Of a DNA stretch of 64,000 nt, positions 1 to 9,947 are shown in pieces. This stretch comes from Bdellovibrionales bacterium (GTDB lineage: Bacteria > Bdellovibrionota > UBA1018), in contig CANCQK010000003.1 in NCBI GenBank assembly GCA_947380295.1, forward strand, positions 62,001-126,000. The letters run 5' to 3'. How positions within the stretch are numbered: the first letter of the stretch is position 1; each line of letters starts with the position of its first letter. The notes below the pieces were generated by a model, which saw nothing but the letters and a program-made list of their open reading frames with translations, was not told where the DNA came from and made no database searches. Both the position numbers and the translations under genes were made by a program.

Positions 1-1115
1 CCAAACAACTGCAAAGTTCTGAGGTACTTTTCAGTTCCTAGCTTCAGGGCAACTTTTGCTGCAGCTACATTACTGGAGACTTTGAGCATCTTCTGCAGAC
101 TGACCCACTCAAATTTCTCTTTAGCCTCAGCCTCCGAAATTTTGTGTTTTTGAATCACAAAAGAGCCGTGCTCCCCCCAGACCTGGTCGCTCATTTTCCA
201 GCCGTGAGAAATTGCACTCGCTGTCAGCATCGCTTTAAGAGTAGAGCCGGGCTCAAAGCCATCCGTAACCGCTCGGTTCCTCCGACGATCAGGCGAAGCC
301 GCTTTGTCACTCGGTGTAAAACTAGGCTCGTTGGCCATGGCCATAATTTCGCCAGTGTCTGCGTTCATGACAATGACAGAACCAGCTTGAGCATTGGCCT
401 TTTGAACGGCGTCCTTAAGACTTCGTTCGACCTCATACTGAAGCGCAGCATCGATCGTCAAAGTCACGGGCTCACCATCTTGAACATTTTTAGCGGCCAC
501 TGCATCAATAAAGGTCGGACGTCCCAAGGCATCTTTAACCGCTTGCACTGACGCAACTCGTCCCCGCAATCGATCATTCAACCAGAGTTCTACTCCTTCG
601 ACTCCCTCAACATCGATGTTTACGCTGCCCACGATATGGGAAGCTAATGCGCCGTGAGGATAGACTCGATCGCTTTCTTTCACAAAGATGAGCCCCTCTG
701 CCAGATCCCCATCTCGGTCCAAAAGTCGCGTTTTCTTCAAGCGTCTCAATTCATTTTCACTCAAATGACGCTTAATCCAGACAAATTCGCGATCCTCACT
801 CAACTTGCTGAAGAGCTTAGCAACGGGAATATCCGTACTTCGCGAAAGCAACTTGGCCATCGTCTTTTTATGAGCAACAGCATTAGGATTAGCCGCTAGA
901 CTGCTGACCTCCAGATTCACGACCAAAGGCTCGCCGTTTCTGTCAAAAATGGTCCCACGCTGAGGCCTAATTAAGGAGCGGCTAGTATACTGCCTTCGGG
1001 CCATAGCCTCTAGTCTAGGATTAGATAAAATTTGAATGTATGCAGCTCTCACCAAAATCCCCAGCGCCAAAACGATGCAGGACAACATCAGAGCGGTGAA
1101 GCGATTCTTGAGCAT
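1..1115 (-). CDS. ftsI: Peptidoglycan transpeptidase FtsI (PBP3), C-terminus cut by window edge
   Basis: I translated this by hand from the minus strand; the reading frame stays open to the left edge. It starts with ATG at 1115 and a single N-terminal membrane anchor (residues about 5-22), followed by a class B PBP dimerisation region. The transpeptidase domain shows the SxxK motif as STLK (Ser about residue 291) and the SxN motif as SSN (about 347). The KTG motif would lie beyond the window. FtsI cross-links septal peptidoglycan in the periplasm. ATG lies 3 nt after the ftsL stop, and the order rsmH-ftsL-ftsI is the classical division/cell-wall cluster order, so the family call is firm. Confidence 0.93.
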   Translation of the reverse strand, partial: MLKNRFTALMLSCIVLALGILVRAAYIQILSNPRLEAMARRQYTSRSLIRPQRGTIFDRNGEPLVVNLEVSSLAANPNAVAHKKTMAKLLSRSTDIPVAKLFSKLSEDREFVWIKRHLSENELRRLKKTRLLDRDGDLAEGLIFVKESDRVYPHGALASHIVGSVNIDVEGVEGVELWLNDRLRGRVASVQAVKDALGRPTFIDAVAAKNVQDGEPVTLTIDAALQYEVERSLKDAVQKANAQAGSVIVMNADTGEIMAMANEPSFTPSDKAASPDRRRNRAVTDGFEPGSTLKAMLTASAISHGWKMSDQVWGEHGSFVIQKHKISEAEAKEKFEWVSLQKMLKVSSNVAAAKVALKLGTEKYLRTLQLF

Positions 1116-1118
1116 AAT

Positions 1119-1400
1119 CTAATTTTTCAGGGAAGAGATCTGTTGAAGATAAACCACCTGACCCGACCGAGGCTGAGCCAATCCAAATTGATGACGAGCC
1201 AAGCCCTCCAATCGCTTCGGCGATCGCAAGGCAGCAACCCTGAGTAAAAGCTGCTCCTTTTCTCGGCGAATTTTTGCCAGGCTCTGGTCGACCTCATGAA
1301 TTGCGTAAGTTGTCCTTATGATTTTGAGCCTAAGCCAGACCGTTCCGATTGAAAAAAGAGGAATCAAAACAATGGCCCAAATCGGTATCCACTTTTTCAT
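1119..1400 (-). CDS. ftsL: Cell division protein FtsL-like
   Basis: A 93-residue bitopic membrane protein: short basic N-terminus, one hydrophobic segment (residues about 5-24), then a heptad-like periplasmic coiled coil (about 30-62). FtsL has this topology and size, and it forms a complex with FtsB and FtsQ at the septum. Primary sequence is poorly conserved in this family, so the call rests on topology and on position between rsmH (ATGA-type 4-nt overlap at 1397-1400) and ftsI. It is almost certainly translated coupled to its neighbours. Confidence 0.8.
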   Translation of the reverse strand: MKKWIPIWAIVLIPLFSIGTVWLRLKIIRTTYAIHEVDQSLAKIRREKEQLLLRVAALRSPKRLEGLARHQFGLAQPRSGQVVYLQQISSLKN

Positions 1401-2332
1401 CCTGCAAGCCTTTCCGCGATTCTCAGCTTTGCGCTCCTCGATCTAGGATTCACGCTCAACTCCTCATCATTGGCCTCAATAGGCTTTTTAGTCAAAGCTC
1501 GAAAAAGATCCTTATTCTTAAATTGATTTTTGACTTTGCGGTCCTCTAACGAGTGAAAGCTGATCACTGCTGCACGCCCACCCGGCCGAATCCGTGGGAT
1601 CACATGATCCAGAAGTCGATCTAAAACTTCCATCTCTTCATTCACGGCAATTCTTAGGGCCTGAAAGGTTCTCGTCGCAACGTGGATTTTTCCATGTCGA
1701 GCATGATGAGGAGTAGCTCGAACGACCAAATCCACAAGCCCTTTGGTGGTTTTTGGAAGCTCCCCTCGCCTACGACTTTCAACCAGAAATGCTGCAATTC
1801 GCTTGGAAAATCGCTCTTCTCCAAACTCACGGAGAATCTGTTCCAACTCAAATTCGGAGACCTGCTTGAGCAACTCAAGGCAACTTCTCCCCTGAGTCGG
1901 ATTCAGCCGCATATCCAGTGGTCCCTCCCACTGAAAACTTAAGCCCCGATTTCGATCTTCAAGCTGATCACTCGAAAACCCAAGATCAGCCAGGAGCCCG
2001 AGCACGGGACGCTGATTCAGAAGCTCACCTGCCTCGCTAAAGTTTTGCTGGAGAATTTCGAGTCGACCCGCCGCAATCGCATCTTTAAAGCGAATCTTTC
2101 CGCGCTCTACCGCTTCAGGATCTTGATCAAGAGCCAAAATCGAATGACGCCTTAACTCAGGGGAGTCCTCAAAAGCTTTAAGAAATGCTCCAGTATGTCC
2201 TCCGCCCCCAAATGTACAATCCACTAACCAGCATGAGGGTGCATCCGAAGGCAGGAGCTTGAACGGTTCGATTAAAGATTGGACGATCACATCCTTAAGG
2301 ATGGGAACATGCTTTACTTCAGAGGAGCTCAT
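1397..2332 (-). CDS. rsmH: 16S rRNA (cytosine-1402-N4)-methyltransferase RsmH
   Basis: 311 residues, the usual family length. The SAM-binding loop reads FGGGGHTGAFL near residue 40, and the later conserved blocks LADLGFSSDQL, GPLDMR and ISFHSLEDRKVK are typical of RsmH (MraW). The enzyme N4-methylates C1402 in the ribosomal P site. The gene overlaps the upstream transpeptidase and downstream ftsL by 4 nt each, so the cluster is one tightly coupled operon. No mraZ precedes it in this window. Confidence 0.97.
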   Translation of the reverse strand: MSSSEVKHVPILKDVIVQSLIEPFKLLPSDAPSCWLVDCTFGGGGHTGAFLKAFEDSPELRRHSILALDQDPEAVERGKIRFKDAIAAGRLEILQQNFSEAGELLNQRPVLGLLADLGFSSDQLEDRNRGLSFQWEGPLDMRLNPTQGRSCLELLKQVSEFELEQILREFGEERFSKRIAAFLVESRRRGELPKTTKGLVDLVVRATPHHARHGKIHVATRTFQALRIAVNEEMEVLDRLLDHVIPRIRPGGRAAVISFHSLEDRKVKNQFKNKDLFRALTKKPIEANDEELSVNPRSRSAKLRIAERLAG

Positions 2333-3660
2333 CGCTTCGCAACGTTCTTATTTTGAAACGCTTCCTTATAGTAACTCTCAATTGCACGCCGAGCTAGATA
2401 AGAAGATTTGACGCGCCATTGCTTTGCGTGAATGGTCAATGCTGCAACGGCAATCCGGTGACTGGACGATCCAGCATAACCCACAAACCAATCATATTTG
2501 CCCTTAGGATCATATCCAGTCAGGGAACCCGTCTTTCCGCCCACATCAAGAAGCGCAAAGTTGCTTTTGAAAAATCCCCGAAACGAGCCCCGAGAAGTCC
2601 CTCGCAAGACCGTTTCTTTCATGAGTGTCTTGAGTTGATGAGAAGTGGAGCGATCCATGGTCACCCCAGAAACTTTGGGCTCCCCCAAATAGACAGATGA
2701 ACCATCCGCAGCGAAAAGATTTTGCACAACGAAAGGCTCCATCATGACACCATCATTCGCAACAGCGGCGGCAATCAACGCTCCCTGAAGTGGACTCATC
2801 GTGTTTTCGACCGTATAACCCGAGGCAGTCTCTGCGAGCCCCCATGCATCTTCAGGAATCGGGGCTCGGCCTTCTTGCACGGGCAAGTCTGTGTTAATTT
2901 TACGGTTAAATCCAAAACGATCTGCATACGTACGAAGTCCTGACTGACCTACTGTAAAGGCTCCCACCTTGCCAAAAACCGTATTGATTGATTGAGCAAA
3001 TGCATCTTTAAAAGTAATGAACCGCGTCCAACGCGTGATATTGGATTTAAGGATTTGCCCTCGGTAAAGCGTATGATTTCTTCCATTAAATGGGATCACG
3101 GTTTCGGGAGCTACCTTTTTGCTCTCGATTGCAGCAGTTGCAGTGACCACTTTGAAGACCGAAGCCGAGGGAAATGTCGCCCTGAGCGCAAGATTACCGT
3201 GAGACCCCTTGTCTCTCGAGTAACTAATCAAAGATAAAACTCGCCCCGTCTGAGCATCCAACGCCACAAATGCTCCATAGTCGGGGCTATAAGAACGAAA
3301 AAGCGCTTCCATGGTTTTTTGAAGCTTGGCGTCCAAAGTGTACTGGACTTTGAGACGAGACGGCTCATGGCGTCCCAGGTCAAAATCAAGTTCCTCGGGA
3401 AGTTCGTGAAACTTTGCAAAGGGTCCTATGGTCTCCGCGAGCCGATCTTTGGTAATGGAAGCTTTCTTCGGGGTTACACCCAAACTGAGGTCGAAATGAC
3501 CTGAACCGCGAGAAAACGCACCGTAGACAAAAAAAGAGGCAATCAGGAGAGCCCCGACAGTGAGAGCTCTAGACTTCATCATATATAAGAGTTTCCTTAA
3601 TCTTGAAGGGCGGGTCAAGCAAGGAATCAAAGGAGCACTGAGTTTTTTCTGCCTTTTCAA
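2329..3660 (-). CDS. Small penicillin-binding transpeptidase heading the division cluster
   Basis: A 443-residue protein with one N-terminal membrane anchor and a lone transpeptidase domain: SxxK as SVFK, SxN as SIN (after FAQ) and KTG as KTGS (after VGG). It lacks a glycosyltransferase domain and a recognisable class B dimerisation module, so it is shorter than FtsI or MrdA. The listed start is TTG 3660 with GAGG upstream; ATG 3582 (MMKSRAL) with AAGGAA upstream is a realistic alternative that gives a cleaner anchor. It overlaps rsmH by 4 nt, in the place where mraZ often lies. A role in septal cross-linking or as a beta-lactam target is inferred from context. Confidence 0.85.
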   Translation of the reverse strand: MKRQKKLSAPLIPCLTRPSRLRKLLYMMKSRALTVGALLIASFFVYGAFSRGSGHFDLSLGVTPKKASITKDRLAETIGPFAKFHELPEELDFDLGRHEPSRLKVQYTLDAKLQKTMEALFRSYSPDYGAFVALDAQTGRVLSLISYSRDKGSHGNLALRATFPSASVFKVVTATAAIESKKVAPETVIPFNGRNHTLYRGQILKSNITRWTRFITFKDAFAQSINTVFGKVGAFTVGQSGLRTYADRFGFNRKINTDLPVQEGRAPIPEDAWGLAETASGYTVENTMSPLQGALIAAAVANDGVMMEPFVVQNLFAADGSSVYLGEPKVSGVTMDRSTSHQLKTLMKETVLRGTSRGSFRGFFKSNFALLDVGGKTGSLTGYDPKGKYDWFVGYAGSSSHRIAVAALTIHAKQWRVKSSYLARRAIESYYKEAFQNKNVAKR

Positions 3661-3710
3661 GCTAGCAAACCTCTTTCGGCTAAAACCCTAAATTCTATTC
3701 CATTCTGGCC

Positions 3711-4607
3711 TTGTCTCTGAAGAACTCAAAATGTAAGCTATTCTCTGTGCAAACCAAAAAAACACTCAATCAACCTGGGCAAGGATTACCCAAGAATCCT
3801 TTTATCATTCCAAACAACAACCGGATTTACAGCAATCGGAACAAACAGAAAATTGCTCGCGACATGCTGGAGCGTTACACCGGGAGTCCTGCGGAGGCAT
3901 TCGGTAAACAGATTATTCTGACCAATTTCGACTACTATCTTGAGCGTTTCCACACTCTTTGCGGAGACAAGCGAACCCAAGGCTCTGCCATGGGCGTTGT
4001 CCACAGCTCATCCACCGGGGTTTCCATCATTGATTTTTCAATTGGATCTCCTACCGCAGCATTAATCATTGAGCTTCTAGCGATTGTTGATCCGAAAGCA
4101 GTGCTCCTTCTGGGAATGTGCGGAGGCTTGCATCGATCTCTCAAAGTCGGGGACTTTATTTTGCCTACCGCTGCAATCCGAGACGAGGGAGCATCACGCC
4201 ACTTTATGCCGGTCCAGGTGCCCGCTCTACCCACCTTCAAGATCCAGAAGTTCGTTTCCCAAATCATCGTTGAGAAGGGAATGGATTACCGAACGGGTGT
4301 CGTTCATACGACCGACTATCGGTTTTGGGAGTTCGACGAAAAATTTAAAGCGCAACTTTATGAAGAACGCGCCTTGGCTATTGAGATGGAATCTGCCACT
4401 CTTTTCGTAGCAGGTTTCGCAAGCAAGGTTCCGATTGGTGCACTCCTTCTCGTGTCAGATCTCCCTCTGGTTCGAGGCGGGATTAAAACCAAGAAGTCGG
4501 CCAAAGCGGTTTTCCGTCAGTTTACGGATCTGCATTTAGAAATCGGGATTAAATCAATGAGTGAGATTGCCGAACGAGGCGAGCACATTCGACACTACAA
4601 GTGGTGA
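3711..4607 (+). CDS. amn: AMP nucleosidase (short form)
   Basis: Contains the phosphorylase/nucleosidase fold with the conserved LLLGMCGGL loop, the DFILPTAAIRDEG block and the ribose-binding EMESATLF segment with its key Glu. Resemblance is to the short AMP nucleosidases (about 250-260 residues), which hydrolyse AMP to adenine and ribose-5-phosphate in purine balance. The frame opens at TTG 3711, but homology appears to begin only near RDMLERYTG. ATG 3864 or a non-ATG start between may be the true start, and the first ~45 residues look non-conserved. The stop is 10 nt before mreB. Confidence 0.85.
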   Translation: MSLKNSKCKLFSVQTKKTLNQPGQGLPKNPFIIPNNNRIYSNRNKQKIARDMLERYTGSPAEAFGKQIILTNFDYYLERFHTLCGDKRTQGSAMGVVHSSSTGVSIIDFSIGSPTAALIIELLAIVDPKAVLLLGMCGGLHRSLKVGDFILPTAAIRDEGASRHFMPVQVPALPTFKIQKFVSQIIVEKGMDYRTGVVHTTDYRFWEFDEKFKAQLYEERALAIEMESATLFVAGFASKVPIGALLLVSDLPLVRGGIKTKKSAKAVFRQFTDLHLEIGIKSMSEIAERGEHIRHYKW

Positions 4608-5648
<1,041 letters not shown>

Positions 5649-5667
5649 AAATTAGCTTGGCTTTAGA

Positions 5668-6297
5668 ATGGCTTTTAATCCGAAGGACTATTACTTTAAA
5701 AAGGCAAAGACCGAGAACTATGCAGCTCGGTCTGTTTTTAAACTTCAAGAGATTGATGATCGCTTCAAGATCATGAAACCTGGTTACCAGGTTTTAGATC
5801 TAGGTGCCGCCCCCGGCTCCTGGTCTCAGTACGCCTCGCAGAAAGTCGGCAAATCAGGCCGCATTTTGGGGATTGATATCCAGCCGATTAAACTTACGCT
5901 GACTAATGCGGCATTTGTTTCCGCTGACTTGAGAGACCTGAACCTAGACGAGACCATCCGAGAAAACGGAATTCGACTCCCGGTCGATGTGGTCATGTCC
6001 GATATGGCTCCTAAAACTACTGGGGTGAGAATCACGGATCAAACCCGCTCTCTTGAACTTTGCGAGCTGGCCCTAGCCACTGCCGAGAAGTTCCTCAAGC
6101 CTCGAGGATCATTTATCTGCAAACTTTTCCACAGTGAAGAATTCGACAGCTTCAGGAACGGCCTCCGAAGCCGCTTTGGAAAAGTAGACGTCCTTCGACC
6201 TAAAAGCACACGAAAAGAAAGCAAAGAAATTTTCTTCATCGCTACCCTTTTCAAGCCCAATACGCCTCCTGCAAGCGGGGAAAAACCACAAACATGA
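5668..6297 (+). CDS. rlmE: 23S rRNA (uridine-2552-2'-O)-methyltransferase RlmE/FtsJ
   Basis: 209 residues. The N-terminus carries YAARSVFKLQEID, followed by the SAM motif DLGAAPGSWSQ and the SDMAPKTTG block. The K-D-K-E catalytic set of FtsJ is present, with D in SDMAP and late KLF. It 2'-O-methylates U2552 of 23S rRNA during 50S maturation. It overlaps the next gene by 4 nt (ATGA at 6294), so the two are translationally coupled. Confidence 0.95.
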   Translation: MAFNPKDYYFKKAKTENYAARSVFKLQEIDDRFKIMKPGYQVLDLGAAPGSWSQYASQKVGKSGRILGIDIQPIKLTLTNAAFVSADLRDLNLDETIRENGIRLPVDVVMSDMAPKTTGVRITDQTRSLELCELALATAEKFLKPRGSFICKLFHSEEFDSFRNGLRSRFGKVDVLRPKSTRKESKEIFFIATLFKPNTPPASGEKPQT

Positions 6298-6938
6298 AGA
6301 TTTTTTCAAATCTGGCAATCAGCTTGGATGGAAAAATCGCCACTCGAAAAAGAGAACTTTTTCTCCTGGGCACGAAGCATGACCACCAGGAAATGCAACG
6401 TTTGCGCAAAAAAGCCGATCTCATCCTCATCGGAGCTTCCACTCTGAGGGGCTATAAAAAACCCAACCTCATCTCCGGGCAAAAGCGTCAGCCGATCAAT
6501 GCGATTGTAAGTTCCAGCTTGGATGGCATTTCGCCTCGATGGCCATTTTTTACTGATCCGCAAATCCGGCGGGTCCTTTTTGTAGGCCCAAACACCCCTG
6601 CTCATCGACTTAGGAAATTCGAAAAAACCTCGGAGATCGTGACTCTCAGCCGACCCACAAAGAGAGCCCCTGCAGCTACCCAGATCGCCAACTGGTGCAA
6701 AAAAAATGGCCTCAAAAGCCTTTTGATTGAGGGAGGCGGAGCCGTCATGTGGGACTTCACCAGCGCTCACCTCATCCAGGAATACCATGTCACCCTAACT
6801 CCCAAGATCATCGGCGGCGAAAAGGCCGCAACACTCGTCGACGGAGAGGGATTCCTTGCTAAAGCAATTCTCAACCTGAAACTCAAAAGCCAGAGAGTCA
6901 TCGGGGACGAGATTTTCTTGGTTTATGAAAAACTCTAG
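6294..6938 (+). CDS. RibD C-terminal-type pyrimidine reductase
   Basis: 214 residues matching the stand-alone RibD C-terminal/dihydrofolate-reductase-like fold: N-terminal NLAISLDGKIAT, then LILIGASTLRGY, and late LLIEGGGAVMWDF. It is likely an NADPH-dependent reductase acting on the 5-amino-6-ribosylamino-pyrimidinone intermediate of riboflavin synthesis or a related substrate. There is no deaminase half, so it is not a full RibD. No other rib genes are adjacent; whether it serves riboflavin or another pathway cannot be told from sequence. Confidence 0.85.
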   Translation: MKIFSNLAISLDGKIATRKRELFLLGTKHDHQEMQRLRKKADLILIGASTLRGYKKPNLISGQKRQPINAIVSSSLDGISPRWPFFTDPQIRRVLFVGPNTPAHRLRKFEKTSEIVTLSRPTKRAPAATQIANWCKKNGLKSLLIEGGGAVMWDFTSAHLIQEYHVTLTPKIIGGEKAATLVDGEGFLAKAILNLKLKSQRVIGDEIFLVYEKL

Positions 6939-7004
6939 TGAGACCGATTAAGTCGGCAAATGATGCCCATTTACATCTCGACACTCTCTTGCAAAAATTA
7001 ACCT

Positions 7005-8048
7005 ATGAGTGCCTATCTCAACGATCCCCAGGGCCGCATCATTCCGCTTCATCCTTTCGAACCCACTCCTGAGCGAGCCAGGATTGAGCCGCGCCAAACT
7101 GCCACTACGTCTCACGATCCAAGCGTAACGAGGGTCATTGCTGAAATTGAAGCCATACTCTCGCGCACTCAACTCTTGGAAACTACGATTCATACAGAAA
7201 AACTCAGAGCTGCAGAACTTGAAGCCACCGCGCGGCGACTCCAGGGAAAATTGGAAGAAACCCAAGTCGAAAACCTACAGCTTCGTGAGGCATATAAAAA
7301 AACTGTACAGAACTACCACGAAAGTTACTCCCGATTTAACCAACTTAAGACCGCTTTTTTGAGTGAAAAGTCTCGAAGGGAGCGATTAGAAATCCAGCTC
7401 GAAGAATTCAGTCAAACTAAATCGAGCCATAGAAGGACCGAAGAGGACCTAGATCGATTAAAAACCGAATTATTTCAGACACAAAGAAACGAAAGAAACT
7501 TAAAACTCGAACTGAGCACCTACGTTGACCAAATCAAGGCCCTCTCGGAGGAACGAAGAAGACTCGAAGACGAAAGAAAATCGTCTCAGCTTGAGCGCGA
7601 CCTCCAGAAATCCATTGCAGATCAAAGCAGAGAGCAAGAACGAATGCTCCGTGAAACTCTTGAATCTCTCAGAAGAACTCAAGATGTGGCATTAACAGAC
7701 AATTGCCGACTCAAGGGACAGAACCAAGCCTTGCTCCTCAAATTCGAAGAGTTCAAAAAAGCCTGGAGCCAACTCAAAAATCGTGAATCAGCTCTCCGCA
7801 GTCATCTAGAAATCATGCAAAATACAGAAACTGAATCGACCACCTCTAGACATCAATTCGAACACGAGCGTAGACTCAGACAGGACCTCGAAGATCAATT
7901 GAGCAAGACTAAACGAGAAAAAGACCTTGCTCTCAAGATCCTGACTGAGGCCGAAACAAAACTAGCGGAGACTCTGAAGGAACTCAACTCCATGAAGGAA
8001 AAGAGCCCCCCAGCGTCCCCGGAGAAAATGATCCATCTTGAATTGTGA
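7005..8048 (+). CDS. Coiled-coil protein of unknown function
   Basis: 347 residues with no signal peptide or membrane segment. After a Pro-rich N-terminal ~35 residues, nearly the whole chain (about 40-330) is a charged heptad coiled coil rich in Glu, Lys, Arg, Gln and Leu. This suggests a cytoplasmic filament or scaffold. No catalytic motif is seen. It ends 3 nt before the GIY-YIG gene and is probably cotranscribed with it. Coiled coils attract spurious similarity to SMC or myosin, so I assign no family. Confidence 0.75.
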   Translation: MSAYLNDPQGRIIPLHPFEPTPERARIEPRQTATTSHDPSVTRVIAEIEAILSRTQLLETTIHTEKLRAAELEATARRLQGKLEETQVENLQLREAYKKTVQNYHESYSRFNQLKTAFLSEKSRRERLEIQLEEFSQTKSSHRRTEEDLDRLKTELFQTQRNERNLKLELSTYVDQIKALSEERRRLEDERKSSQLERDLQKSIADQSREQERMLRETLESLRRTQDVALTDNCRLKGQNQALLLKFEEFKKAWSQLKNRESALRSHLEIMQNTETESTTSRHQFEHERRLRQDLEDQLSKTKREKDLALKILTEAETKLAETLKELNSMKEKSPPASPEKMIHLEL

Positions 8049-8051
8049 CCC

Positions 8052-8909
8052 ATGAACGCTTTTGATCGAAAATTTGGCAAAGACTTTACTCAGCAACTCC
8101 CGCAATCACCGGGTGTCTATCGTTTCGTGAATGATTCCAGTGAGGTCATTTATGTCGGGAAGGCAAAAAATCTAAAACGACGGATTGACCAGTATAGGAA
8201 TGCCAAACGAAGAAAAAAACATCGCAAGATGAAAGTCATTGTGGCAGATGCAGCCCAACTTGAGTTTCAAACCTGCTCCTCAGAAGCAGATGCAGAACTC
8301 CTTGAAACGCAGCTGATTCAGACGCTTCGTCCACGATGGAATATTGTAGGGGCTTTTTACTTTCTTTATCCACTCATCGGGATCAAGAAAGAAGCGAATG
8401 AAGTATCATTTTGCTACACCACTCAGCCTGAGCTGTTTTCCGATTTTGAATTCCATGGAGCTTTTCGTTCAAGAGAAATCACTCGAAATAGCTACTTCTC
8501 ACTCATGGCACTTCTAGGGTGGATTGGCCATCAATCCAAGCTGTCCCAGCACCTGCTTGTTCCAAAATTTACTTACATTCGTGCTTTTCGACAAATCCCT
8601 GAAGAATGGTTTTTATCATTTAGGTTATTTCTCAAGGGCGAATCCAAAAAGTTTCTCGAAGATCTTTCCCTCGAACTCCTCGAAAATGCAGGCGCGAGAA
8701 GGCGAAGCAAAGCAATTCAGCTAGAGCTCCGACAGATCCTTTCTTTTTGGAAACATGAAATTCAACCGCTTCATCAAGCTAGGCGCCTGGTTTCAGAGCA
8801 CTCCTACCCAGTTAGCCAAAAAGAACGAGACGTCTTATTTCTTAAAGCTAAACACCAGATCAAGAGCCGAAGTTCGATGGTCGCAAGCCCACCCCATCTC
8901 AGCGTCTGA
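8052..8909 (+). CDS. GIY-YIG nuclease (UvrC N-domain/Cho-like)
   Basis: 285 residues. Residues about 15-95 form a GIY-YIG domain: GVYRF, then IYVGKAKNLKRRI, and the metal-binding Glu in ELLETQLI. This resembles the 3'-incision domain of UvrC and the stand-alone Cho endonuclease. The C-terminal ~180 residues lack UvrBC, HhH2 or RNase H-like signatures and are not recognised. A DNA-repair role is plausible. The partner coiled-coil gene directly upstream is an unusual neighbour. Confidence 0.8.
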   Translation: MNAFDRKFGKDFTQQLPQSPGVYRFVNDSSEVIYVGKAKNLKRRIDQYRNAKRRKKHRKMKVIVADAAQLEFQTCSSEADAELLETQLIQTLRPRWNIVGAFYFLYPLIGIKKEANEVSFCYTTQPELFSDFEFHGAFRSREITRNSYFSLMALLGWIGHQSKLSQHLLVPKFTYIRAFRQIPEEWFLSFRLFLKGESKKFLEDLSLELLENAGARRRSKAIQLELRQILSFWKHEIQPLHQARRLVSEHSYPVSQKERDVLFLKAKHQIKSRSSMVASPPHLSV

Positions 8910-8914
8910 GCGGC

Positions 8915-9643
8915 CTATTTATAGTAGATTTCCTGATGAACTGAGGTTTTACTGACCCCTCTTTCGGACAAAAGCGCTTTCACCTCGGTAATCATCCCAC
9001 CGTTACCACACAGGTAAAACTCAGTTTCGAGCCAAGGGAAGTCTGATCCAATGCTTTTCAAATAATCGGTGACCCGCCCACGGAAACCGTTCCAATCAGA
9101 GGTCGGCTGGGAGACGGTCGGAATGAATGCCATATTAGGGATGGAGGCAAATTGCTGCTCGTACAGAATCTCATCTTCCGTCCTCACGCCCAATAGGCAG
9201 TAGCTCCGAGAAGGCAAGTTCTGTTGAAATTTTCGGCTGAAAGCCATAGAGCGGAACGGTGCAATCCCCGTCCCCGTAGAGATGAAGCAAACATTGCGAC
9301 TGGACTTTTCTTCATAAACAAAAGTACCGTAGGGCGCCAAAACCCGCAGGGAATCTCCTGGCCTCAAGCGATTGAGATAGCTCGTACCAGGACCATTTTC
9401 CACAATCTTTACGCAAAGTTCAATGTGTTGGTTCTCAGGAGACGAAGCAATCGAGTAAGCCCGCCTCAGGTCGCGCCCACCAGGGCCGGCGCCAGGAACG
9501 ATCACACTCACAAACTGTCCGGCATCGAAAGGAAGCGGCTGGTGCGTCTCAAACGAAGTCTCGAAGACAGTAGGGGTGATCATCTTATGGGAATTAACTT
9601 GGCATTGAAATTCAATTGGCTTCATCGATTCGAGTTTTAACAT
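8915..9643 (-). CDS. Ferredoxin/flavodoxin-NADP+ reductase-type FAD oxidoreductase
   Basis: 242 residues with an FNR fold: FAD-binding RRAYSIASSP near residue 60, phosphate-binding GPGTSYLNRLRPGD, NAD(P)-binding ISTGTGIAPFRSM, and C-terminal FYLCGNGGMI. It moves electrons between NAD(P)H and a ferredoxin or flavodoxin, or to an oxygenase partner. It has no [2Fe-2S] domain of its own. A second Met at residue 7 (MKPIEF) is an alternative start. The gene is divergent from the TatA-like gene. Confidence 0.88.
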   Translation of the reverse strand: MLKLESMKPIEFQCQVNSHKMITPTVFETSFETHQPLPFDAGQFVSVIVPGAGPGGRDLRRAYSIASSPENQHIELCVKIVENGPGTSYLNRLRPGDSLRVLAPYGTFVYEEKSSRNVCFISTGTGIAPFRSMAFSRKFQQNLPSRSYCLLGVRTEDEILYEQQFASIPNMAFIPTVSQPTSDWNGFRGRVTDYLKSIGSDFPWLETEFYLCGNGGMITEVKALLSERGVSKTSVHQEIYYK

Positions 9644-9689
9644 AGTATCCCAATTGACGCCACGGTCCTGTTAGAGTATCAAAGACACT

Positions 9690-9860
9690 ATGTTTGGTTT
9701 AAGTGCTGGACACCTCCTCATTCTAACAGTTGTCGTTCTTTTATTTGGCCATCGTCGCCTTCCTGAATTAGGGCATGCCCTCGGGAAAGGAGCAGGCGCT
9801 TTCAAGCGCGGGCTCGAAGGCAAAGATACTGACTCCACTGACTTAGAAGAAAAACGCTAA
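9690..9860 (+). CDS. tatA: TatA/E-like twin-arginine translocase component
   Basis: A 56-residue ORF below the usual length cut-off. It has a short N-terminal hydrophobic helix (residues 8-20), the FG dipeptide hinge (LLFGHRRLPEL) and an amphipathic helix (about 24-45) with an acidic tail, the TatA architecture. It starts ATG at 9690. TatA oligomers form the export pore for folded Tat substrates; the HiPIP at 15.7 kb carries a Tat signal. tatB and tatC are not in the window. Confidence 0.87.
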   Translation: MFGLSAGHLLILTVVVLLFGHRRLPELGHALGKGAGAFKRGLEGKDTDSTDLEEKR

Positions 9861-9947
9861 ATCCTCAATTGATTTAATGTTGCCCATCTCCCTTTATTTC
9901 TATAAACTTTAGTTATAGGAAGCTATTAAGGCAGGGGGAAGAATTCG

